DNA from: an uncultured Mycoplasmatota bacterium
Lineage (GTDB): Bacteria; Bacillota_I; Bacilli_A; RF39; UBA660
Direction: 5' to 3'
NCBI GenBank assembly: GCA_900544625.1
Contig: UQVR01000025.1
Location: 1-16,116 of the forward strand
DNA: 16,116 nucleotides
A program made the position numbers and the translations under genes. The notes under the pieces are model-generated. The model saw only the letters and a program-made list of their open reading frames with translations. It had not been told where the DNA came from and made no database searches. This document shows positions 7,298-14,542 of the stretch, in pieces. Each line of letters opens with the position of its first letter. Within the stretch, counting starts at the first letter, position 1.

Positions 7298-8247
7298 AAA
7301 CGAGTTTCTTTCCCACTTTCAAAAACATTTTTTAAAGTGTTCGTTTCATTTACTAGTAACGATGCTCTTTTAATCATTAAATCCATCCATTTAGAATCCT
7401 TATTCTTGTCTTCATCTGTATAACTATTTTTTATTTTTAGTATTACTTCATAATATGGTGTAAGTTTAGCATATTTCCAAAAGTAATCTTTGTATTGAAC
7501 TTCATCATATTGCCATGGCTTTAAAAATAAATTGTAGTGAATTATTATTGGATTTTCTAATTCTTTATTATTTGGATTGGGCATAGCATCATATTCATCT
7601 TTTAAGTACTTTATATGTCCATAACACATGGCATTTATATAATCTTGATCTGGTGCTATTACATCGAAACCATATTTGGTATATAAATCTAAAAATTTCT
7701 CATCAATTTTTAATTCTCGCAATTTCTTTGCACCCATAAGAAGTACACCAGAATTAATGTATTTATCTCTAGGTATACCTACGACTTGTTCAAAATAATT
7801 TGCTAATATTTCATTATCTATCGTAGATTTATCTATGATACATCCTAAATAATTGTCTTCAAGTTCTTCGTTGAAAAACTCTGAAATATCACCTGAAATA
7901 ACTGTATCTGAATCGATATAAATACATTTATCATATTGTGGAAACATAACTGGAATAAAAATACGGAAGTATATTGTTAGTGTAAATGTATATTCTCTAA
8001 GTCTATTTCCTAATTTGTCTGTTATCATACTTAGATTTTTATTCATTTCAGTTAAAATTATTTTGCAATTTTCTGTTTCTAAACTCTTTAATTTTTCAGC
8101 ATTTTCTTTACTTAAATTTTCATATATTATATTTATATCATAATTATAATCTTTATTTGCATTCATTATTAGAGATTTAATTGAAACCGCTACAAACTTG
8201 GAATATTCATCATCTATAGCATAAAATATGGGGATTGTTTTTTTCAC
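7294..8247 (-). CDS. Family 8 glycosyltransferase (DSD type)
   Basis: A 317-residue GT8 retaining glycosyltransferase. The N-terminal nucleotide-sugar fold starts with IPIFYAIDDEYSKFVAVSIKSL (positions 5-26 in outline), the metal-binding DxD is DSD at 112-114 within YIDSDTVISGDI, and further GT8 landmarks are YINSGVLLM (163-171), DQDYIN (200-205), HY (237-238) and KPW (243-245). It would use a UDP-sugar such as UDP-glucose or UDP-galactose; the acceptor is unknown. No membrane helix, so it acts in the cytoplasm or at the inner membrane face. The start is GTG at 8247, overlapping the previous stop (GTGA) and preceded by a strong GGAGG. About 50 extra residues lie after the KPW motif. Confidence 0.9.
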   Translation of the reverse strand: MKKTIPIFYAIDDEYSKFVAVSIKSLIMNANKDYNYDINIIYENLSKENAEKLKSLETENCKIILTEMNKNLSMITDKLGNRLREYTFTLTIYFRIFIPVMFPQYDKCIYIDSDTVISGDISEFFNEELEDNYLGCIIDKSTIDNEILANYFEQVVGIPRDKYINSGVLLMGAKKLRELKIDEKFLDLYTKYGFDVIAPDQDYINAMCYGHIKYLKDEYDAMPNPNNKELENPIIIHYNLFLKPWQYDEVQYKDYFWKYAKLTPYYEVILKIKNSYTDEDKNKDSKWMDLMIKRASLLVNETNTLKNVFESGKETRL

Positions 8248-9056
8248 TTTATTTCCTCCTTTAATTGTTGATAACTTGTTAAAATATCATCAAATTCATG
8301 GCACTTTAAAATTTCGTGTAGTCTATCTATGTTCCAGGGTTTCACTTTTTGTGTTCTAAAGTATGGAAAGAACTTAAAAGTAGTTGTAAAATGGCGAAAT
8401 ACTGTATCATTTTTTAATGCGTGTTGTTCATTATATTTTCTTTTTACAATTAATTTTGGTTTGCAATACTTGTTAATTGCTGCTTGGTCTGGAAGTAACA
8501 TTTTCCTGGTTTGGCACATAGAGCGAGCCTTCTTAAAGCTACCACTTTTTTTTATTAAATCTAGGTTCATAATTAATACACCTGAATTTAAATAATCTTT
8601 TTTAATTTTATTTTTACTATAAAAATACTTGCCATAAAAATCTCTGGCTCCCACGATTTCATATTTAGAATTATCTAAATCATAAAAACTTTTAAATGAA
8701 TTATATGCTATGACATCATTATCTAAATACATTATTTTACTTGGCATGTTGGGAACTAAATCAGCATAAAGTCTAAGCATGCAATATGGAGTAAACAATG
8801 TATCAATATTTCTCAATGGAATTTCTTCTAAAAAGTATTTTTTTACGTCAATTAATTTAACAAAACTATTTTTGTTTGTTTTTTTTACTAATTCATCTAA
8901 CTTTTTAATTGTTTTTTCACTTACACTTTTTTTATCTTCATAATCCATACTAAAAACATATATATTTAGATCTCCGCTTTCATGTTTTATTAATGATAAT
9001 ATGGATATTATTAATCCATCAACAATATTTGAATCCCCACAATAAAGTATGTTCAT
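8244..9056 (-). CDS. Family 8 glycosyltransferase (DND type)
   Basis: A 270-residue GT8 protein, clearly different from its neighbour. The DxD motif is DND (112-114) in MYLDNDVIAYNSF; other landmarks are LNSGVLIMN (156-164), PDQAAIN (189-195), RHF (221-223) and KPW (239-241). It opens directly with the first strand (MNILYCGDSN), and the GEESAG (GAGGAG) ribosome site lies 5 bases before the ATG inside the end of the phosphopantetheinyl-transferase gene. The pair suggests that two different sugars, or two linkages, are added in succession to the same acceptor. No membrane helix. Acceptor and sugar cannot be read from sequence. Confidence 0.88.
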   Translation of the reverse strand: MNILYCGDSNIVDGLIISILSLIKHESGDLNIYVFSMDYEDKKSVSEKTIKKLDELVKKTNKNSFVKLIDVKKYFLEEIPLRNIDTLFTPYCMLRLYADLVPNMPSKIMYLDNDVIAYNSFKSFYDLDNSKYEIVGARDFYGKYFYSKNKIKKDYLNSGVLIMNLDLIKKSGSFKKARSMCQTRKMLLPDQAAINKYCKPKLIVKRKYNEQHALKNDTVFRHFTTTFKFFPYFRTQKVKPWNIDRLHEILKCHEFDDILTSYQQLKEEIK

Positions 9057-9058
9057 TT

Positions 9059-9520
9059 CTACTCCTCACTTTTGCATATTGCTATTAAATACTTTTCATT
9101 TTCTATTAATTCTATTTGTTCTTTTATCTTAGTTGTATCAACATTTATTAAACCATATGATATTCCAATACCTTTCATTTTAACAAATGCTTCTTTCATA
9201 ACCCAAATTCTTGTAAAATCATATACTTTATTCGTTGAATTTAGTATTTCGTTTTGTTCATTATTAGTAAAATATTTTCTTACAACACTCTCTTTATAGA
9301 CAAAATATTCTACATCTACCCCGATTTCTTTATCACTTATGACTAAGACTATCGTACCATTACTATGACTTATATTAAAATAAATCTTTTCATTTTTTAA
9401 ATATGGTTTATTATATTCATTATATATTATCTCATAATCTGAAATATTATAGTCTTTTTTTAAACTCTCTTTTAAAAGTTCTTTGGCGTTTGCATTTTCT
9501 TTTATATATAACCTATACAT
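9059..9520 (-). CDS. 4'-phosphopantetheinyl transferase (Sfp-like, short)
   Basis: The protein shows the core of the Sfp-type family: NKPYL (37-41), FNISHS (48-53), GVDVE (67-71, Asp69 and Glu71 as Mg2+ ligands) and WVMKEAFVKMKGIG (106-119, Glu110 the third ligand, Lys109 and Lys113 conserved). It would transfer phosphopantetheine from CoA to the serine of a carrier protein. At 153 residues it is shorter than Sfp (about 224) and keeps only the essential parts of both half-domains. It overlaps the ACP gene by 8 bases, so its substrate is very probably that ACP. Having a Sfp-type enzyme next to the carrier gene is typical of secondary acyl pathways, not of core fatty acid synthesis, which usually relies on AcpS. 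Confidence 0.88.
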   Translation of the reverse strand: MYRLYIKENANAKELLKESLKKDYNISDYEIIYNEYNKPYLKNEKIYFNISHSNGTIVLVISDKEIGVDVEYFVYKESVVRKYFTNNEQNEILNSTNKVYDFTRIWVMKEAFVKMKGIGISYGLINVDTTKIKEQIELIENEKYLIAICKSEE

Positions 9521-9737
9521 GACTACTTAAGAAATTTACTATATCTTCCACAGTTTGAATTTTTTTGATTTCTTTATCGGGTATTTCTATTTGATATTTA
9601 TTTTCGATTTCTGAAACTAATGTTACTAAATCTAATGATTCTAAATCTAAATCAGCTATTAAATTAGTTTTTAAATTTATACTTTCTTCAGGCACTTCAG
9701 CCACTCCAGCGATTATTTTAATTATTTCTTCTTTCAT
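9513..9737 (-). CDS. Dedicated acyl carrier protein
   Basis: A 74-residue acidic four-helix carrier protein. The phosphopantetheine site is Ser34 in DLDLESLDLVTL: the usual DSL is ESL here, a conservative change seen in carrier proteins outside core fatty acid synthesis. Helix I (1-14), the helix II/III region (33-58) and 'TVEDIVNFL' (62-70) fit the normal ACP length and layout. The start overlaps the ligase stop (ATGA) with GGAGG 7 bases upstream. It lies between an acyl-activating ligase and a phosphopantetheinyl transferase, so it probably receives an acyl group from the ligase and hands it to the operon's PlsC-like enzyme. A housekeeping ACP would be expected elsewhere in the genome. Confidence 0.92.
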   Translation of the reverse strand: MKEEIIKIIAGVAEVPEESINLKTNLIADLDLESLDLVTLVSEIENKYQIEIPDKEIKKIQTVEDIVNFLSSHV

Positions 9738-11311
9738 TTTTCTTCCTCCATTATTTTATTTCTCATTATTTTTCTATTATTGTTCTTTGGAAATTCATCA
9801 TTTCTTAATGTTACACTTGATATTTGATGATTCTTTGGAACCTTACTGTTATACTTGTAAATTAAACCATTAAAGTAACTTGTGTTTCCAAAATATTCTT
9901 CATTCGGATAAATCATTGCTATTAATTTATTGTCTTTAGCATACACTATTACTTCACATACACCTTTATCTTTTGATAACTTTTCTTCTATAACTTCAGG
10001 CGATATATTTTCTCCATTACTTAGTATGATTAAGTTCTTCTTTCTTCCAGTGATATAAAGAAAACCATTTTCATCTAAATATCCAAAATCTCCAGTATTA
10101 AAATACCCCTTTTTAATAACACTTTTTGTTGCCTGTTCATCTCTATAATAACCAAGCATTACAATATCACCTTTTACTAATATTTCATTATTTTCAATTT
10201 TTATATATGCGCCTCGCACTACTTGACCTACAGAACCATCTTTATAATACTCATTTCTGTTAACTGCTAAAACCGGAGAGCATTCAGTAATTCCATACCC
10301 ATTTAATATTTCGATACCAATTGATCTAAACCATTTAACGTATTTAGCATCTAGAAAAGCTCCACCGCAAATAATGTATTTCAAATTGCCTCCGAAGTTA
10401 GCTAATATTGATTTAAATAATATGTGTCTTAAATCTATGCCTATTTTTAGTAAACTATTACTCATTTTAATTGTGGCTTTTAAAATACTGGCTTTCTTGG
10501 TTTGACGAGCTGTTTTCCATATTTGTTTATAAAAATTTTCTATAAACACAGGTACAACGAACATAGTGTTTGGTTTTGATTTTTTTATTTCATTTATTAA
10601 ATATTTTAAACTATTATTTAAAAACACGGGGACACCGTAATAGAATGGTTTTAAAACACTTGTAATTAACCCAAAGGCATGATGAAAAGGTAAACAAGAA
10701 AATACTAAACCATCTGGCTTAAATAAACAACTTGCACCATAAATGTCACTTAATATATTTTTTTCACTTAACATTACACCTTTATTTGCACCAGTTGTTC
10801 CCGATGTAAAAAATATTACACGACATTCATCTTTTGCTTTATTGTCTTTAAATTCTAAGCCTTTATTATCTTTAATTAATATATCTATATCATCTATATA
10901 ATATGATTTATATTTTTTTTCTATAGCTTCTAAATCGCAGTAATTTTTAGAGTAGTAAATTATTTTTGAATCACTTTTTTTAAGCAATTCTTTTATTTTA
11001 TCTGTTGATAAGTCTTTATCTATTAATACTGCCACATTTTTACTAATTATAATGCTAAAAAATAATACTAAGTAATTATATGAATTTTCTCCGATTAATG
11101 CAATGTGTTTGTTTTTATAATTATTGCTTAAATAATTACTTAATATTCTTACATCATTGTTGAAGTCATTATATGTTTTTCTAATTTCTTCTTTTTGAGC
11201 ATTATTAAAAATAAAGGCTACTTCGTCTTTTTTATCCCCTAGGTTCAAAGTTAACAATTCTTTAAAATCTTTTAGTTTTTTATGTTCATAATATGCATAT
11301 GGTTTATTCAT
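9734..11311 (-). CDS. AMP-forming acyl-activating ligase (probable acyl-ACP ligase)
   Basis: A 525-residue member of the ANL (acyl-CoA synthetase / adenylation) superfamily with its core motifs in order: FFTSGTTGANKG (167-178), NGYGITECSP (337-346), YFNTGDFGYLDENG (403-416), GRKKNLI (422-428) and SNGENISPEVIE (431-442). Near the C-terminus, NNNRKIMRNK (510-519) supplies the expected catalytic lysine, probably Lys514. It activates a carboxylic acid as acyl-AMP and passes it to a thiol; sequence resembles long-chain fatty acid ligases. As the next gene is an ACP, the thiol is probably that of the carrier protein, not CoA (inference). It is the first gene of the operon; GGTGG sits 4-5 bases before ATG 11311 and a promoter lies upstream. 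Confidence 0.88.
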   Translation of the reverse strand: MNKPYAYYEHKKLKDFKELLTLNLGDKKDEVAFIFNNAQKEEIRKTYNDFNNDVRILSNYLSNNYKNKHIALIGENSYNYLVLFFSIIISKNVAVLIDKDLSTDKIKELLKKSDSKIIYYSKNYCDLEAIEKKYKSYYIDDIDILIKDNKGLEFKDNKAKDECRVIFFTSGTTGANKGVMLSEKNILSDIYGASCLFKPDGLVFSCLPFHHAFGLITSVLKPFYYGVPVFLNNSLKYLINEIKKSKPNTMFVVPVFIENFYKQIWKTARQTKKASILKATIKMSNSLLKIGIDLRHILFKSILANFGGNLKYIICGGAFLDAKYVKWFRSIGIEILNGYGITECSPVLAVNRNEYYKDGSVGQVVRGAYIKIENNEILVKGDIVMLGYYRDEQATKSVIKKGYFNTGDFGYLDENGFLYITGRKKNLIILSNGENISPEVIEEKLSKDKGVCEVIVYAKDNKLIAMIYPNEEYFGNTSYFNGLIYKYNSKVPKNHQISSVTLRNDEFPKNNNRKIMRNKIMEEEK

Positions 11312-11353
11312 AATTCCACCCCATGTACTTTTTAAGTAATGACCCTAGATATA

Positions 11354-11382
11354 ATAATATCACGTTTTTTAAGATTTGAAAA
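11354..11382 (-). promoter_or_regulatory. Promoter of the acyl-ligase/ACP/glycosyltransferase operon
   Basis: On the minus strand TTTTCA (11382-11377), a 17-base spacer, and TATTAT (11359-11354) preceded by TGA, giving an extended -10. The start would be near 11347, leaving a leader of about 36 bases with the GGTGG ribosome site. No operator or riboswitch structure is recognised in the leader. It is the only promoter I see upstream of the six-gene run. Confidence 0.5.
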
Positions 11383-11492
11383 CATATTTTGTTTTATAAT
11401 AAACAAAAATAACTAATTTGTATTTTTTTTAGCTCTATACCTTTCCATTTCATTAAAAGGTTTAAAATATATTCTTGTTCATTGTTATTTAG

Positions 11493-11687
11493 ATCTTTTT
11501 AAATAGGCATGGTTTTAGACACAGTCATGCAAGTTTACTTATAAACTTAGGATGCTATAGTAGAGAAGTTGCTGATAGGTTAGGAGATACTATACAAATT
11601 GTTGAGAAAACATACTTCCATTTGTTTAGCAAAAAGAAAAAACATAGCATAGAATTATTAAATAAATTTAATGAAAGCAAGAGGTAA
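11493..11687 (+). pseudogene. C-terminal remnant of a phage-type tyrosine recombinase (integrase)
   Basis: A plus-strand frame of about 64 codons ends in TAA at 11685-11687 and has no start codon: a TAG precedes it at 11490-11492. Its product is the end of a tyrosine recombinase: RHGFRHSHASLLINLG holds the HxxR box, then EVADRLGD (LGD where LGH is usual), then the nucleophile region KTYFHLF, then a basic helix ending NKFNESKR. The catalytic His is thus replaced by Asp and the N-terminal three quarters is gone. Just upstream, another frame (11413-11499) encodes a stretch like 'IPFHFIKRFK' that may be a frameshifted, decayed earlier part; this is uncertain. The remnant points at the 3' end of ssrA, 39 bases away, a well-known attachment site for phages and islands. 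The rest of the 11312-11492 stretch holds only the operon promoter. Confidence 0.75.
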
Positions 11688-11716
11688 AATAAAAAAAATC
11701 CCGTATTTACGGGAGA
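11688..11716 (-). terminator. Intrinsic terminator of ssrA
   Basis: On the minus strand TCCCGT-AAAT-ACGGGA (11714-11699) forms a 6 bp GC-rich stem (7 bp if the A-T pair closes) followed by TTTTTTTTATTTT. It lies 13 bases past the CCA end of the tmRNA and abuts the stop of the integrase remnant. Confidence 0.85.
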
Positions 11717-11726
11717 AAATTCAATT

Positions 11727-12083
11727 TGGTGGAGTAGAGGAGAGTTGAACTCCTGTCCAATATATCCTATATCACAACGTCTACAAGTTTAGGTAGATTT
11801 AAATGTCCTAACTAAAATGGCTCTACACTAACCTATTAATTAGTAAGTTTAGTGAAATTCTATACATTAACCTAAACAATTAATATATTATATCTTATAT
11901 TTATTAACCCCTAGTTCAACCTATAAGAGAAATTGAATAGAAGTGCTCCCTTATCCTAATTATTAGGCAAAAGCAGGAGCGAAACTATAATTAGCTTCGT
12001 CATTTAATTTTAATTTTGCACTTAAGGTATGCCGACCACTTGCAGTCATGCCTAGTAATACATGTCGAAACCAGTACTACCCC
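11727..12083 (-). ncRNA. ssrA: Transfer-messenger RNA (tmRNA)
   Basis: A one-piece tmRNA of 357 bases. The 5' end GGGGUAG pairs with CUACUCC before the discriminator A and an encoded CCA (7 bp acceptor stem, one G-U). The 5' part contains the conserved tmRNA run CUGGUUUCGACAUG (on the minus strand near 12074-12061), and the 3' part has the T-arm GGAGUUCAACUCUCC. Between them lies a tag reading frame and pseudoknot-rich sequence. tmRNA with SmpB rescues stalled ribosomes and adds a degradation tag. It is transcribed from its own extended -10 promoter, overlapping the end of the unknown gene upstream, and ends at a strong terminator. Its 3' end is occupied by an integrase scar. Confidence 0.96.
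11960..12019 (-). other. tmRNA tag-peptide reading frame
   Basis: Inside the tmRNA, GCA at 12019 begins an open stretch that ends in tandem TAA TAA (11965-11960) and encodes AKLKLNDEANYSFAPAFA. The sequence just before it (UAAGU) resembles the conserved UAGUC that sets the resume codon. The tag ends in AFA, as in mycoplasmas, where most Bacilli tags end in ALAA. The resume codon is inferred from position, not proven. Confidence 0.75.
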
Positions 12084-12091
12084 ATGAATTA

Positions 12092-12120
12092 ATTATAGCA
12101 AATATTTATTAATTTGGCTA
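12092..12120 (-). promoter_or_regulatory. ssrA promoter
   Basis: On the minus strand a perfect TATAAT (12097-12092) is preceded by TGC (extended -10) and, 17 bases upstream, by a weak TAGCCA (12120-12115). Position +1 falls at the first G of the tmRNA (12083). The -35 coincides with the stop codon of the upstream gene. Confidence 0.65.
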
Positions 12121-13110
12121 TAATTTAGCAACACTTTGACTTAAATCATTTTGTGTGTCTTTAGTTAAATCCTTTATAAAAGTTTGGCTATTTTCATTAA
12201 ACTTAAACGTTTTATCAAATAACCCGCCTTTTTTAAACATGTCCTCATCAGTTGGAATTTTCTTTATAAAGTCATTTACGTAATGAGGTAAATCGGCGGT
12301 TTTTACTACAACCATGCCTTTAGCTGTCGGAGAATAAGTCCCTTCCTCAATTTTTCGAATACCTGGTAAACTATTAACCATTAAATAATTACAAACTTTA
12401 GGTATAAAATATTCAATCCAAGCATTTTTATTTTCTATGTTAATATCTAATGTAGTTGCATGTCCAAAATCTCTTAACATGATAATTATGTGATTATCAG
12501 AAATGGATAATATTGTTTTTTCAGAATCTGCCATAAAATTATCTAGACCGTCAAAAATACTGGTAGCAATTTGAGTTTTTTCTCCATATAATCTAGTTCT
12601 TCCCTTTTCTAATTGCACCATGCTACTTCGTAATATATTTTCATTATTAATAATAAATGTGTGGAAAACATGCAATATTTCAGTTATTGAAGTTGATTGT
12701 GCTAATATACCTTCTAAATCTATAAAACAACTATACCCATAGATATCTTCATTTACTTTTCTAACAAGTTCTGGAGACATACTAGCAAATATTTTTATAA
12801 AAGTATGTTCTAATCTATCATAATTGTACCCACATTCAAAAACTTGTTGATGATATTTTTTGAATGTATTTTCAATAAACTTTTCAATATTTGAACCTAA
12901 TTCAAAACTTCTTACTACCCTTAAAAATAGCAATTCTATTCTATCTATAGTATCGCTTAATTTTTGGACATAGGAAATGATATCACCTGGATTATTTTTA
13001 TCGGCATTATTTGGAAATGTATTATTTATAAGATTTTTTATTATTAAATCAATTTGAAAAAAATTTTCTATTTTTTTAAAGTTTTTAATTTCTTTTTCAT
13101 TTTTATCCAT
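12118..13110 (-). CDS. Conserved-looking hypothetical protein between tsaD and ssrA
   Basis: I do not recognise this 330-residue protein. It appears soluble: no signal peptide, no membrane helix. Residues 1-110 are rich in predicted amphipathic helix (for example IISYVQKLSDTIDRIELLFLRVV, about 44-66 in outline). The middle (about 125-235) includes GYSCFIDLEGILAQ, 'EKGRTRLYGEKTQ', and a strand-like run 'SDNHIIIMLRDFGHATTLDI'. The C-terminus is basic and polar. A GAGG ribosome site lies 8 bases before ATG 13110, in the 11-base gap after tsaD, so it is probably co-transcribed with the t6A genes. Its stop overlaps the ssrA promoter. Function cannot be inferred from sequence; operon position alone does not make it a t6A factor. 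Confidence 0.75.
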   Translation of the reverse strand: MDKNEKEIKNFKKIENFFQIDLIIKNLINNTFPNNADKNNPGDIISYVQKLSDTIDRIELLFLRVVRSFELGSNIEKFIENTFKKYHQQVFECGYNYDRLEHTFIKIFASMSPELVRKVNEDIYGYSCFIDLEGILAQSTSITEILHVFHTFIINNENILRSSMVQLEKGRTRLYGEKTQIATSIFDGLDNFMADSEKTILSISDNHIIIMLRDFGHATTLDINIENKNAWIEYFIPKVCNYLMVNSLPGIRKIEEGTYSPTAKGMVVVKTADLPHYVNDFIKKIPTDEDMFKKGGLFDKTFKFNENSQTFIKDLTKDTQNDLSQSVAKL

Positions 13111-13121
13111 AGTCTACCTCT

Positions 13122-14126
13122 TTAACAAACATCAGCTTGTGATTCTCCATTTAAAGAAAAGTCAGCAAATTGTTTTTTTAAATATAATGGATATGCTGCT
13201 GCTCCGATCATTGCGGCATTGTCAGTACAATAAATGAATTCTGGAATACTTAATTTTGCACCATTTCTTTCTGCAACTTTGGCTATTTCTGATCTCAAAT
13301 ATTGGTTAGCTGATACTCCACCAGCTACTAAAACATTTTTTATTCCTGTATTTTTTAATGCTAAATCTGTTTTACGTGCTAATTCATCTATTGCAACATA
13401 TTGAAAACTAGCTGCTAAATCTGCTTCTCTTATAGCATTTCCTTTTTGTTTTTCATTATGTACTACATTAATTATTCTGCTTTTTAGCCCACTATAACTA
13501 AAATTATATGTATTATCCATTACTGGTCTTGGAAAATCATATGTTACCTTACCTTCCAAAGCCTTTTTTTCTATTCCCGGGCCTCCAGGATAAGGTATTC
13601 CTAAAATTCTTGCTACTTTATCATATGCTTCTCCGATAGCATCGTCTAGTGTTCCTCCTAAAAATTCAAAATCGTAACCGTCTTTCATAATCACAAGTTC
13701 AGTATGTCCACCACTAATTACTAATGCCAATAACGGAAATTCTAATTTTTTATTAATAGCATTAGCATATATATGTCCAATTAAATGATTTACTGCTATT
13801 AAAGGTTTATTATATACATAACTTAAAACCTTAGCAAATTCTATTCCAACTAATAATGAACCTAATAATCCAGGTTTTTGAGTAACCGCAATTGCATCAA
13901 CATCAGAAACACTCATATTTGCTTTCTTTAGTGTTTCTTCTAGTACTCTAGTGATATTTTCAGTATGCATTCTGGATGCAATTTCGGGGACTACTCCGCC
14001 AAAGTTTGCATGTGTATACATTTGAGTAAGTATCGTTATGGCAGTTACTTCACAACCATTTTTAACTATTGCTATACTAGTTTCATCACATGATGTTTCT
14101 ATTGCTAATATATAAATATCTTTCAT
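13122..14126 (-). CDS. tsaD: tRNA N6-threonylcarbamoyladenosine transferase TsaD
   Basis: A 334-residue protein, the usual family length, in the ASKHA fold. It opens with ILAIETSCDETSIAI (6-20). HLIGH (114-118) gives the two metal-binding His residues, VISGGHTEL (136-144) and GGTLDDAIGEAYDKVARILG (157-176 in outline) bind nucleotide, VAGGVSANQYLR (267-278) and CTDNAAMIG (300-308, Asp302 the third metal ligand) complete the site. It moves the threonylcarbamoyl group from the AMP ester to A37 of tRNAs that read ANN codons, together with TsaB and TsaE. An in-frame ATG at 14141 exists, but 14126 is chosen: GGGGGA lies 6 bases upstream and the gene then starts 2 bases after the RimI-like stop. Confidence 0.97.
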   Translation of the reverse strand: MKDIYILAIETSCDETSIAIVKNGCEVTAITILTQMYTHANFGGVVPEIASRMHTENITRVLEETLKKANMSVSDVDAIAVTQKPGLLGSLLVGIEFAKVLSYVYNKPLIAVNHLIGHIYANAINKKLEFPLLALVISGGHTELVIMKDGYDFEFLGGTLDDAIGEAYDKVARILGIPYPGGPGIEKKALEGKVTYDFPRPVMDNTYNFSYSGLKSRIINVVHNEKQKGNAIREADLAASFQYVAIDELARKTDLALKNTGIKNVLVAGGVSANQYLRSEIAKVAERNGAKLSIPEFIYCTDNAAMIGAAAYPLYLKKQFADFSLNGESQADVC

Positions 14127-14128
14127 TT

Positions 14129-14542
14129 TTAAATCCCCCATTTCATTATAATGGCATCACTATCTTCATAATAGTTCTTTCTGATTCCAACTTCTTTAAA
14201 ATCGCTCTTTTTATATAAAGCAATTGCTGCTTCATTTTTACTTGAAACTTCTAAAGTTATAGTTTTATTAAGACTTAATTTTTTTAATGATTCAATTAAA
14301 TCTGTTCCAATATGTTGATAACGAGTTTTTTTATCAACAAATATACTTAGTAAATCTATATTATCCCCGAGATCTAACGCATAAAGGTATCCAACTATAT
14401 TGTTGATATCTGCCACTAAAACAATTGCTATTTTGTTGGTTATTTCTGTTTCTATATGGTAATTTTTGATAAAGTTGTGATGCAATTGTTCACCAAGAGC
14501 ATTAATTTTATCAATATCTTTGTTAGTTGCTCTTCTTATCAA
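14129..14542 (-). CDS. rimI: RimI-like GNAT N-acetyltransferase
   Basis: A GNAT-family protein of 137 residues. The acetyl-CoA pyrophosphate loop is RYQHIGT (74-80), preceded by the strand LLSIFVDKK, and the C-terminal half has LEVSSKNEAAIALYKKSDFKEVGIRKNYY (98-126 in outline), the usual RimI layout ending in 'DAIIMKW'. RimI acetylates the N-terminal Ala of ribosomal protein S18, and rimI commonly sits between tsaB and tsaD. The start is uncertain: GTG 14551, TTG 14548 and TTG 14542 are in frame. TTG 14542 is preferred because AGGTG lies 6 bases before it and it yields the typical beginning MIRRATNKD. It overlaps tsaB by about 20 bases. Confidence 0.85.
   Translation of the reverse strand: MIRRATNKDIDKINALGEQLHHNFIKNYHIETEITNKIAIVLVADINNIVGYLYALDLGDNIDLLSIFVDKKTRYQHIGTDLIESLKKLSLNKTITLEVSSKNEAAIALYKKSDFKEVGIRKNYYEDSDAIIMKWGI

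Noticed and set aside
9513..11311. dlt-type D-alanylation operon (DltA/DltC)
   Set aside because: There is no DltB or DltD, the ligase resembles fatty acid ligases, and the partners are GT8 and PlsC enzymes.
11312..11492. Riboswitch or T-box in the leader of the acyl-ligase operon
   Set aside because: The leader after the predicted start is only about 36 bases, with no conserved aptamer core, no T-box sequence and no terminator/antiterminator pair.
4649..11726. Intact prophage spanning the lysin and the integrase remnant
   Set aside because: No capsid, terminase, tail, portal, repressor or holin gene lies between them. The region is filled by lipid and sugar enzymes, so at most it is a scar or a decayed island.
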